A DNA stretch of 64,000 bases from JAFEDN01 sp963712715. GTDB lineage: Bacteria; Pseudomonadota; Gammaproteobacteria; Coxiellales; Coxiellaceae. Every line of letters begins with the position of its first letter. Position 1 is the first letter of the stretch. Below the pieces are notes generated by a model. That model was not told the origin of the DNA. It was given only the letters and a program-made list of their open reading frames with translations, and did not search any database. The stretch covers positions 62,001 through 126,000 of the forward strand of contig CAVQJI010000016.1 in NCBI GenBank assembly GCA_963712715.1, in the 5' to 3' direction. Below, piece by piece: positions 1 to 8,213 of this stretch. A program made the position numbers and the translations under genes.

Positions 1-2139
1 TGCAGCAATTGACGGGCGGCAAGTTGTAACAGGTCTACACTCAGATTGCTGACCTGAACTTGATAAAAGACGTTCCGGCTCTGGCCAATTTGTTTTTTAG
101 CGGCTATGCGAACCGGATAACCCAGGAAAGCAAATTTTAAATGCTGCACCAAATAGTCACTTTCTTTTTCATTTAAATTTCTTATTTCATACACGGAAGC
201 CCTGTTATCAGGATTTCGCGCCCAGGGAAGCAGGGGCATTAAACTGCGTAAACATTCCAGTAAAACATCATAATCAGAATGACCCATATCAGCAGATAAT
301 ATACCAGGGATGATGGCTTCAGAGTTCCCTCCCTGACTTCCCACGTAATCAGCATATTGAATATAAGCAGGAGCTGAATAATTCCAGGTGACAATGGGTT
401 TTTTTGGTTTTTTCACCTGCGAATGAATTTGATAACGGGTTAATTCAAATATTTTTTTTACCCTGTTTTCCTCTTTCTTATAATCTGACTGGAAAGTAAA
501 CTGATCGGACAAAGAATCTATGGGCATTTCACCTTTTGAATTTTTCAAAAGCAAACATTGCGGCGCCTGCTCTATTAAATATTTTACCAGAGGTGAATCA
601 CCCCGCCTGGCTGCTATGTGTAGGGGTGTGTTTCCTGATTTATCCCTTTGCAGGACAAAGAGCGGAAAATTTTTTACCATACACTGCATTAAACTCATTG
701 AGACTGACTCGATAAAAGCAAAATCCTTTAATTGGGTTAACCTTGCCCCATTATTAATTAAAAGTTTTGCTATCTGATCATTGCCAATAACCTTTTCTAA
801 AAGTGAAAATACAGGATCTATTTCCCATTCCATGGGATAAGAGATAGATAAACAGGTTGAGCCGAAGCGATTAGAAATTTGAGGAGATTGTAATTCTGTA
901 CGATATTCCCCAACACATCAGACTGGTTTCTATCCCCCAAAAAATTGACATCAACGCCTGTGGCAACCAAAAGTTTAAAGATTTTTGAACTCGCTTCGTA
1001 TTGGCTGTGATGCGAAGCAAAAAGTACCGGTTAGACATTTCGAACCCATATGTCTCTTCCTCATCCCCCGCATCTATGAAAAAATTCCAGTTAAACCCTG
1101 ATGCAATAAGATCACGCACAATATCAATATTACCACCGATGACTGAACTTATTAGAATCTGTTCTTTATCTTTATATTCTTCTTCACGCTCATACCCTTC
1201 GGTTTTAATTTTGTATTTCCCTGTCCTAAGTTGACTATTAGAAAAATACCACTTAAATAGCCAATAATTACCTTCCATGGCTTGCTCTAACAGACACTCC
1301 ATGTTGTCAGTTTTCTTTTCCCGGTTACTTTTGATTATCCTAACGAGTTCCTCTATATTGGAATTTTCAGCTATCCCTGGAGTCTTCAGATTGAGCATTT
1401 TCCGCAGTAAATTCCATTCATTTTGAATAAAAATTTTTTTTAGAGAGGGAGAATGAATTCCTAAATCCTGCAATGCGTGTTCATACTCTGTTAAACTGGG
1501 ATAATCGAACATACTGACCAGTGGGTCTGCTTCCTCAAAAGGCAGCCAAATGCGATTTTGATGTAAGCGGATTGACATTTTTTGCAAATATTTTATATCA
1601 ATGTCCCATATCAATAGCCGGTAGTTTTGCAGACCCGTTTCATGAGATTGCTCAATGACGACCACTGCCTGATTTAAAACATCTGTCAATTGTTTTTTTA
1701 CTATTACGGCCTGCCTTTGGGTAAGATTAACAATTTCATACGCAGGAAATCCTTTCTCTTTATTAACGCGCCATTCCAGGGATGGTATTAAAACATTTAA
1801 ATAATCACAGAGTACGTCATAATCATCATCTTCAGAATCATCTGAAGTCATTCCTTCAAGATTAGTCAAACTATTCAGTGGCGCCATCTGGGGAAGGGGA
1901 CTTAAGCACTGACGTTTTATGTCAAAATCCGGTGTATTGTGATTAGTGTCATCTATTTGTTTGCGTTTCTTTGCTCTCCATGTATCATCGAAAATTTTAA
2001 TATCAGGAAGCATTCGCGTTTTCTCATTTTTCTTTTCAGAGAATTCCAGTTCATTAGCTTTCATCTTTATGTTTCTCTCCAGTAAAGCGCCGGGCCTATT
2101 TTTAAGAAGATTGTACCTGAAATTTGCCTTTAAATGCAA
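1..2139 (-). pseudogene. Ankyrin-repeat protein gene, frameshifted and cut by the window edge
   Basis: The first 371 or so codons are open from 2139 down to about 1028. The ankyrin-like stretch (GGNIDIVRDLIASGFNWN) then continues in a second frame (KIFKLLVATGVDVNFLG) that stops at 818-820, and in a third frame from about 840 to base 1, which holds a clear ankyrin motif (GNTPLHIAARRGD). At least two single-base shifts, near 1028 and between about 840 and 890, therefore break one long gene. The part encoded at about 1-285 (DYDVL...LMPLLPW...YEIRNL) resembles the part encoded at about 1555-1830 (DYDVL...LIPSLEW...YEIVNL), so the protein carries a duplicated N-terminal-type domain. Ankyrin proteins of intracellular bacteria are often secreted effectors; that role is inference here. 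The real C-terminus lies outside the window. Confidence 0.75.
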
Positions 2140-2203
2140 TTTTTTATCAAGGTCATTTTTCCCGGGGTTGATAAAGGAGATTATTCATAGATAATTTATC
2201 CAT

Positions 2204-2249
2204 ATTAATACCCACATTCCTAGAACAAAAATTAAACTTTATTTAATTT
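2204..2249 (-). repeat. 46-bp segment shared, inverted, with 4531-4578
   Basis: Read on the minus strand this segment (TTTTTGTTCTAGGAATGTGG core followed by a TA-rich stretch) nearly matches the plus strand at 4531-4578. It sits just upstream of the ankyrin gene start, and its partner sits just upstream of the Rpn gene. It is either the end of an older element or a shared promoter region. Confidence 0.65.
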
Positions 2250-2265
2250 CATGAGCCTGCTCAAG

Positions 2266-2470
2266 CCCCGTCAATAGTATTTTCCCGCCCAAGAAGTCCG
2301 CAGTGAATCGCCGGGGTACAAAGCTGCGCGTTTCAGCCGTGCTCATTACGCCGTGACGTCAAGCAGAGTACCACCGCTTTACGACGGCTCCACTGCGCGC
2401 GCCTGAAACGCTCCGCTTTATACCCCTTTCTAGTGCCTTGGGCGGGAAAACACTATTGACTCCGCAAATG
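2266..2470 (+). repeat. Left 205-bp inverted repeat of the IS
   Basis: This copy is the reverse complement of 4263-4467. Within it, 2269-2460 has its own inverted termini of about 24 bp and an imperfect internal palindrome (GTACAAAGCTGCGCGTTTCAG against GTATAAAGCGGAGCGTTTCAG), like a free-standing MITE. Confidence 0.85.
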
Positions 2471-2546
2471 GATTTGAGTTCCGAAAGAGAATATTAAGTT
2501 CGTCAGAAAGCAGATATGCTATTTGTCTTTCAAGAGGAGAAAAGCG

Positions 2547-4280
2547 ATGCTAGAGATGGATACGGATAAAATCCAAACATTAGCGATGGATCATCATGGA
2601 TTAGTGGCGGCAGCCTGCAAAGATTTGGGTATAGCCGAGAAAATTAATGGGCGAATAGAAAACAGGCATGAAAGACGCGTTGTTTCGACCGGGAAAGCCG
2701 TTGTAGCCATGATATTAAACGGACTGGGATTTACCAATCGCCGCTTGTATTTAACGCATCAATTTTTTGAGAACAAGCCGATAGAGATTTTGTTGGACGA
2801 GGCTATTCAAGCTTCAGACATCAGTGATTATACGTTAGGTCACGCCCTGGATGAGATTGCCGCTTATGGTGCGAGCCGATTGTTTGGTGAAGTGGCTTTT
2901 GAAATTGCGCTGGAAAATAATTTGTTAAATTCACTAAACCATCTGGATAGCACCAGTCTTTCAGTGCATGGAGAATATGCGACTGCAAAGGATGTTGCTG
3001 ATCAGACGGTAATTGAAATAACGTATGGACATTCCAAGGCACGTCGCCCGGATTTAAAACAAGCGGTTCTTTCCCTGGTGGTAAATGGGCCAAGTGCGAT
3101 GCCATTATTTATGGAGCCACTGAGTGGAAATAATTCTGACAAAACCAGTTTTCATGAGACGATTAAAAAAGTGAGGGATTTTCAAGCACAAATCGATATG
3201 GATAAAAATTTCAAATGGGTTGCCGATAGCGCGCTTTATGCGGAAGATAAATTATTAAAGCATAACGATTACTTATGGTTGACCCGGGTTCCTGAAACAA
3301 TCAAAGAGGCCAAAGAACTGGTTGAAAAATCCGATCGGGAAATTAATTGGAAAGTGCTGGAAAAGGGCTATAAGATTGCACCCTTTTATTCGAATTATGG
3401 CGGATTAAAGCAGCGCTGGTTATTGGTCTACTCAGAACAGGCATATGAACGTGAAAGAAAGACTTTAGAAAAAAGTTTAGCTGCCAAAGATGAGGTACTG
3501 CGTAAGCAATTATGGCATCTGGGAAATGAGTTATTTACTTGCAAAGAAGATGCACGATCAGCACTGAAAGGGATAGAAAAAAAGAACCGACTATATAAAA
3601 TCCGAGGTCAGATGACAGCGATCATGAAATACGCGAGACAAGGAAAACCAAAAATAGGTGAAGAAAAAGTGCTTGTGGGATTTAAAGTCGAATCTGACTT
3701 TGAGAGAAATACAGAAGAGATCGAAAAATTGTTAAATAAAAAAGGGCGTTTTATATTGTCGACAAATGACCTGGATATAGAAAACTATCCTGATGAAATG
3801 ATTTTACATGAATATAAAGAGCAGCAGAGTGTAGAGAGAGGATTTCGTTTTATCAAGGATCCCTGGTTTATGGTGGATTCAATTTTTTTAAAGTCAGCGA
3901 AAAGAATTGAAGCACTGATGATGGTGATGACACTTTGCCTAATGGTATATAACATATCCCAGTATAAACTGCGGAAAACATTAGAGGAGAAGAATGAAAC
4001 CTTACCGAATCAATTGAATAAGCAGATAAAAAATCCGACGATGAGGTGGGTTTTTCAATTGATGGAGGGAATTAGTGTGGTTAGATTCTATAAAGAGTCA
4101 TCAGAAAAACCAGATAAAGAAATGACGGCTAACATCAATGAGATTAGGAAACAGATTATTCGTTTATTTGGAGAAACAGCCTGCGAGATATACGGTCTTA
4201 TTCAAAGAAAGTCGATAAAAGATTCTTGCCAAAATTCAAAAAGCTTTGATCAATATCCGGTTCATTTGCGGAGTCAATAG
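2547..4280 (+). CDS. IS1634-family transposase
   Basis: This 577-residue protein matches IS1634/IS4-type DDE transposases: an N-terminal DUF4277-like region (LAMDHHGLVAAACKDLGIAE), a first catalytic region around LNHLDSTSLSVHGEY, a second around WVADSALYAEDKL, and a C-terminal EQQSVERGFRFIKDPWF stretch carrying the YREK-like Glu. The ATG at 2547 is chosen because AGGAG lies 7-8 bases upstream; an in-frame TTG at 2523 overlaps that site. The last codons and stop fall inside the right inverted repeat, so the C-terminus is written by the IS end. The gene is uninterrupted and may be active. Confidence 0.9.
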   Translation: MLEMDTDKIQTLAMDHHGLVAAACKDLGIAEKINGRIENRHERRVVSTGKAVVAMILNGLGFTNRRLYLTHQFFENKPIEILLDEAIQASDISDYTLGHALDEIAAYGASRLFGEVAFEIALENNLLNSLNHLDSTSLSVHGEYATAKDVADQTVIEITYGHSKARRPDLKQAVLSLVVNGPSAMPLFMEPLSGNNSDKTSFHETIKKVRDFQAQIDMDKNFKWVADSALYAEDKLLKHNDYLWLTRVPETIKEAKELVEKSDREINWKVLEKGYKIAPFYSNYGGLKQRWLLVYSEQAYERERKTLEKSLAAKDEVLRKQLWHLGNELFTCKEDARSALKGIEKKNRLYKIRGQMTAIMKYARQGKPKIGEEKVLVGFKVESDFERNTEEIEKLLNKKGRFILSTNDLDIENYPDEMILHEYKEQQSVERGFRFIKDPWFMVDSIFLKSAKRIEALMMVMTLCLMVYNISQYKLRKTLEEKNETLPNQLNKQIKNPTMRWVFQLMEGISVVRFYKESSEKPDKEMTANINEIRKQIIRLFGETACEIYGLIQRKSIKDSCQNSKSFDQYPVHLRSQ

Positions 4281-4467
4281 TGTTTTCCCGCCCAAGGCAC
4301 TAGAAAGGGGTATAAAGCGGAGCGTTTCAGGCGCGCGCAGTGGAGCCGTCGTAAAGCGGTGGTACTCTGCTTGACGTCACGGCGTAATGAGCACGGCTGA
4401 AACGCGCAGCTTTGTACCCCGGCGATTCACTGCGGACTTCTTGGGCGGGGAAACACTATTGACGGGG
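4263..4467 (-). repeat. Right 205-bp inverted repeat of the IS
   Basis: This is the inverted partner of 2266-2470. It contains the transposase stop codon (4278-4280). The outer edge at 4467 reads ACTATTGACGGGG, and the inner edge carries CATTTGCGGAGTCAATAG. Confidence 0.85.
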
Positions 4468-4530
4468 TTTGGGTGCATTCATGAGCACGAATTAACGACA
4501 TTTTTTCACAAATTCATTACAGGTGACCAT

Positions 4531-4578
4531 TAAATTAAAAAAAGTCTATTTTTTGTTCTAGGAATGTGGGTTAATAAT
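4531..4578 (+). repeat. Partner of the inverted segment at 2204-2249
   Basis: The shared core is TTTTTGTTCTAGGAATGTGG, followed by TTAATAAT. It ends 24 bases before the Rpn start codon, so it may contain that gene's promoter; TAATAAT could serve as a -10, but no good -35 is at standard spacing. Confidence 0.6.
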
Positions 4579-4601
4579 CAGTTTTTCAGGAGAAACTTCA
4601 T

Positions 4602-5564
4602 TTGTCTTCAGTCATCACGCATGACAACTTTTTTACCAGTTCGATGTCTGATCTGCGAGTCGCCAGGGAATTTTTTCAGCAACATTTGCCACCGGATTTG
4701 TTGCAAGCGATAGCACTCGAAGGCATCGAACTCTGTAAAGATAAATTCCATAATCCACATCTAAAAGGCCAAACTACCGATATGCTCTATTCTGTTCCGC
4801 TGAAGAATTATACCCAATGTGCCTATATTGCTGCTCTGGTGGAACATCAATCTGTTCCCAGAAAAAATATGTCCCTGCGGGTGCTACGATATCAGGTTGC
4901 CGTCATGCACCGCCATTGGGTGCGATACAAGGCTGTACCCCTGGTTTACACTCTGGTCTACTATAATGGCAAAGCGCGCTGGCGTTACCCGCGTGATATC
5001 AAAGCCCTGATCCAAGCCCCGCCGGAGTTGATTGCCCGTTATGCGTTGCAACCCTTTCAATTGATTGAGCTCAATCAGATCTCTGATGAGAAACTGCGCC
5101 GCTCATTATGGGCAGGAGTAATGGGTTTAGCCATGAAGCACATATTTGATCGTGATATTTTACCGGCGTTGAGAAGCTTTATGGAGCTGCTGAAAGTGCT
5201 GATGAACCATCATGCCGGGGATGATTATGTGACTAGTTTATTGTATTATATGTACGAAAGAGGCGATAGTGATGAAAACCAGTTTCAGGAATTAATCGCC
5301 AGAGAATTGCCTAAAGAGACAGGAGCCAAAACCATGACACTTGCACAATTTCAGAGACAGGAAGGGTTCAAGGAAGGAATCCAACAGGGAGTACAGCAAG
5401 GAGTACAGCAAGGAATACAGAAAGGTGAACAAAGCAAAAGCAGAGCAATAGCAAGAAATTTTCTCCGCGAAGGATTATCCCCAATTTTTGTGGCGAAGAA
5501 TACCGGTGTTGAGATGAGCGTCATTCAGGAAATCCTCGCTGAATTACAAAGTGAGAAAATCTAG
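4602..5564 (+). CDS. Rpn family recombination-promoting nuclease / PD-(D/E)XK transposase-like protein
   Basis: This 320-residue protein has the layout of the Rpn/YhgA-like family: an N-terminal PD-(D/E)XK nuclease core with the acidic residue in KGQTTDMLYSV and an ExQ motif in LVEHQS. A tandem QQGV/QQGI repeat follows (about residues 262-276), then a C-terminal helix pair (REGLSPIFVAKNTGVEM). Family members are DNA endonucleases that raise RecA-independent recombination. The start is a TTG with AGGAG nine bases upstream. It follows the IS directly and shares upstream sequence with the ankyrin gene. The QQG tract is encoded by near-identical 12-bp repeats, so its length may vary. Confidence 0.8.
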   Translation: MSSVITHDNFFTSSMSDLRVAREFFQQHLPPDLLQAIALEGIELCKDKFHNPHLKGQTTDMLYSVPLKNYTQCAYIAALVEHQSVPRKNMSLRVLRYQVAVMHRHWVRYKAVPLVYTLVYYNGKARWRYPRDIKALIQAPPELIARYALQPFQLIELNQISDEKLRRSLWAGVMGLAMKHIFDRDILPALRSFMELLKVLMNHHAGDDYVTSLLYYMYERGDSDENQFQELIARELPKETGAKTMTLAQFQRQEGFKEGIQQGVQQGVQQGIQKGEQSKSRAIARNFLREGLSPIFVAKNTGVEMSVIQEILAELQSEKI

Positions 5565-5599
5565 TTACGCATGAAATAATCTACACTCGAAAACAAAAA

Positions 5600-5830
5600 A
5601 TTGGTTGGCGAAACCAGTGGGCTGAATGGTTCGAGAGCATTTTCCGGGAAGAATGAAAACGCTCTGCATAGCGGTTTTCAGCGCATCCGCCAGCGAACTT
5701 CGCAACGGGTGGCAAAGCGGAGCAGATTTTGCGCGCAGGGCACTCCCGAGCACAAAATCTGTGCAGCTTTGACAGGACCCGTTTAGGCAATCCTGCGAGC
5801 AGGCGGGTGTCGCTGAAAACAGCGGAGGAG
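5600..5830. repeat. Intergenic palindromic element, degraded
   Basis: The gap between the Rpn gene and gltX holds no convincing gene. It contains a hairpin (CAGATTTTG at about 5723 against CAAAATCTG near 5761). The surrounding order CGGGTGGCA, GATTTTGCGCGCA, CGAGCAC, TGACAGG also appears at 44354-44434 inside another repeat, so this looks like a diverged copy of part of that family. Confidence 0.5.
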
Positions 5831-5887
5831 TTTTTCAAATCTCAGACTCAGACGTGGCAATAGTCTGCGAATCGATCGCGCCTCAAA

Positions 5888-7270
5888 TCAGCCTATTGCT
5901 TTATCCAGGCGTTTCTGCACGGTATCCCGTCCAAGATGGAATAGGGTCAGATCAATCGGGGGGGAGACCGTGTTGCCGGTGACGGCTACGCGCAATGGCT
6001 GGGCGATTTTACCGAGATTCAGAGATTTTTGTTCGGCAAGGTCTTTGATCGCCTGGTGAATTGCCGCGGGTTCCCAATCGGGAAGCGCCCGGAATCGGTC
6101 ACGCATCTCCAACAGCACCGGAATAATTTCCGGAGTCAGGTGTTTTTCTTTGGCCTGCGGATCATATTTCACATCCCCGAAAAAATAACGGCAGCTATCG
6201 GCCATTTCCACCAGAGTTTTAGCACGCTCGGCAAACATGGCCACGATATCCGTTAAGGCAGGGCCGCGCTGAAAATCCACCCCTTTTTTTTCAAGCTGAT
6301 GGGCCAGCGCGCGCGCGGTGATGGTTTTATCCAGAGTTTTCAGGTAATGCTGGTTCAACCAAGCCAGTTTTTCCGGATTTAACGCCGCGGGAGATCGCTG
6401 CAATGAGCGAGCGTCAAAATATTGAATCATTTCCTCACGCGAAAAAATTTCCTGATCCTGGTAAGACCAGCCTAATCGCACTAAATAATTAATCAACGCT
6501 TCCGGTAAAATTCCCGCTTCGCGATATTCTAAAACCCCCGCCGCACCGTGACGTTTGGATAAGCGCTTGCCATCGCTGCCTAAAATTGTCGGCACATGGC
6601 CATATTCGGGGGGAATAGCACCCAACGCCTGCAAAATATTAATTTGCCGGGGAGTGTTATTGATGTGATCATCACCCCTGATGACGTGGGTAATGCGCAT
6701 GTCCCAGTCGTCTACCACCACCACAAAATTATAAGTGGGAGTGCCGTCGCTTCGCGCTAAAATTAAATCGTCCAGTTCCGCATTACTAATGGTAATTGTG
6801 CCGCGCACGATATCGTTAAAACTCACCACTCCGGTTTGCGGATTGCGGAAACGAATCACCCCGGACTGATCAGTTTTGGGCGCTAAATCCCGGCAATGGC
6901 CGTCATAACGCGGCTTTTGACCGGTGCTCATCTGCTGTTCGCGCAGCGATTCCAGACGCTCCTTACTGCAATAACAGCGGTAAGCCTTGCCGGATTCCAG
7001 TAACTGCTGCAAAACTTCTTTATAGCGGTCAAAGCGCCGGCTTTGATAAAACGGACCCTCGTCATAATCCAGATTCAGCCAGCGCATCGCTTCAATAATT
7101 CCTTCCGCGGATGCCTCGGTTGAGCGCTCAAGGTCGGTATCTTCTATACGCAAAATAAAAACGCCCTGATGTCTTCTCGCAAATAACCAGGCAAATAAAG
7201 CCGTGCGCGCTCCACCAATATGCAAATCGCCGGTGGGACTCGGCGCAAAACGTGTTCTTACTCCATCCAT
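5888..7270 (-). CDS. gltX: Glutamate--tRNA ligase
   Basis: This 460-residue class I aminoacyl-tRNA synthetase charges tRNA-Glu with glutamate. The signature motifs are in place: HIGG at residues 17-20 in FAPSPTGDLHIGGARTALFA, the KMSKS-type loop GKRLSKRHGA near residues 234-243, and a cysteine/histidine cluster (CYC at 99-101, GHC at 124-126) in the family's zinc region. Length is close to the usual 465-470. The start overlaps the 3' end of the galM-like gene by 13 bases, so the two are probably co-transcribed. Some gammaproteobacteria carry two GltX enzymes, one misacylating tRNA-Gln; the sequence alone does not show which this is. Confidence 0.95.
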   Translation of the reverse strand: MDGVRTRFAPSPTGDLHIGGARTALFAWLFARRHQGVFILRIEDTDLERSTEASAEGIIEAMRWLNLDYDEGPFYQSRRFDRYKEVLQQLLESGKAYRCYCSKERLESLREQQMSTGQKPRYDGHCRDLAPKTDQSGVIRFRNPQTGVVSFNDIVRGTITISNAELDDLILARSDGTPTYNFVVVVDDWDMRITHVIRGDDHINNTPRQINILQALGAIPPEYGHVPTILGSDGKRLSKRHGAAGVLEYREAGILPEALINYLVRLGWSYQDQEIFSREEMIQYFDARSLQRSPAALNPEKLAWLNQHYLKTLDKTITARALAHQLEKKGVDFQRGPALTDIVAMFAERAKTLVEMADSCRYFFGDVKYDPQAKEKHLTPEIIPVLLEMRDRFRALPDWEPAAIHQAIKDLAEQKSLNLGKIAQPLRVAVTGNTVSPPIDLTLFHLGRDTVQKRLDKAIG

Positions 7271-8130
7271 AATCTTAATACTCCATGCTCGCGCACGCCC
7301 GGCGCTAACCAGCGTACGCCCGACACGCTATTGAGCGCGTTTGGATGGGACATCCACGGCTCGACGCAAATGAATGGTTTATCCTGCGGTGTATAAATTT
7401 GTATGTAAGGAAATAAATCAGGATCTTCGACTCCTTCAGCGACCATATTAACCACATCCTTCTCAGGGTAGCGCAAATGGATAGTTTTATCCTCGCCTAA
7501 TTGCAGCAATTGTTCGTGTATCTCGGGATTCGCAGCTGAAGTGGCGATCGCAAACAATGGCTGATCGCCAACAATATCCGTTAAATGCTGGTTATAACGC
7601 AAACGCCGTCGCGGGTGTAAATTAAGAATTACTTCCTTTTTACCGCTCTCAGGCGGAGGAGTTAAAAAATAGGGATGAAATCCGGCATAATAAGGCATCG
7701 GCCGGTCGCCGTGGTTAGTGTACGTTTGCCGGCAAAACAGCCGACGATCGGCAATTTCATAAAACAGTTCCACGGTAAAATGAAACGGATACGCACGCCG
7801 GGTTTGTTCGTCGTCACGCAAAACCATTAAGAGATGATCGCTACCCGCTTCGCTCACTGCCCAGGGTTTACCGAAAGCAAAACCATGCATCGGCAACTCA
7901 TAAACATGGCCTTCATAATAATAACTATTGAGATTGCCCTGACGTTCCAGGCGTCCGCAAATGGGAAAACAAAACGGCGAACCGGTCAGGGGTTCATCCT
8001 CTGAGTAATATAAGAGTTCCCGAGGTCCCTGGCGGCCCGGCATAATAATGGACGAAACGACCCCGCCCTGCTCCGGAATAAAAGTGGCTTGCGTCAAACC
8101 ATTTTTGGAAGCAATCGTATAAGTCCGCAT
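7258..8130 (-). CDS. Aldose 1-epimerase family protein
   Basis: This 290-residue protein has the galactose-mutarotase-like fold. An early stretch reads FCFPICGRLERQG, PMHGFAFGKPW carries the His expected in the active site, YYAGFHPYF carries the second His, and FICVEPWMSHPNALN holds the Glu of the C-terminal region. Such enzymes interconvert alpha and beta anomers of hexoses or hexose phosphates in the cytoplasm. The substrate cannot be told; it resembles the LacX/YeaD-type branch more than GalM proper. It lies upstream of gltX with a 13-base overlap. The ATG follows a GAGAGAA purine run. Confidence 0.85.
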   Translation of the reverse strand: MRTYTIASKNGLTQATFIPEQGGVVSSIIMPGRQGPRELLYYSEDEPLTGSPFCFPICGRLERQGNLNSYYYEGHVYELPMHGFAFGKPWAVSEAGSDHLLMVLRDDEQTRRAYPFHFTVELFYEIADRRLFCRQTYTNHGDRPMPYYAGFHPYFLTPPPESGKKEVILNLHPRRRLRYNQHLTDIVGDQPLFAIATSAANPEIHEQLLQLGEDKTIHLRYPEKDVVNMVAEGVEDPDLFPYIQIYTPQDKPFICVEPWMSHPNALNSVSGVRWLAPGVREHGVLRLWME

Positions 8131-8213
8131 GAGTTCTCTCCTCTGAAGTAACCAGTCTGATCAGATCAATTTAGTTTACCACATTACTGCCATTTTCAAC
8201 TCAATTCTATATA

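Larger units (their letters stand above)
2266..4467 (+). mobile_element. IS1634-like insertion sequence with 205-bp inverted ends
   Basis: One transposase gene (2547-4280) is bracketed by two 205-bp inverted copies, 2266-2470 and 4263-4467, that differ at only about two positions. Each copy is itself bounded by GTCAATAGTRTTTTCCCGCC and its reverse complement and folds back on itself, so the outer and inner edges of both ends carry the same terminal signal. No clear target-site duplication is visible. The intact transposase suggests a recent insertion. Confidence 0.85.

Noticed and set aside
520..777. Plus-strand open frame of 85 codons
   Set aside because: It lies antisense to the ankyrin pseudogene, whose minus-strand reading shows clear ankyrin motifs.
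5630..5650. GGTTCGAGAGC, like a tRNA T-loop
   Set aside because: No matching acceptor, D or anticodon stems could be folded around it.
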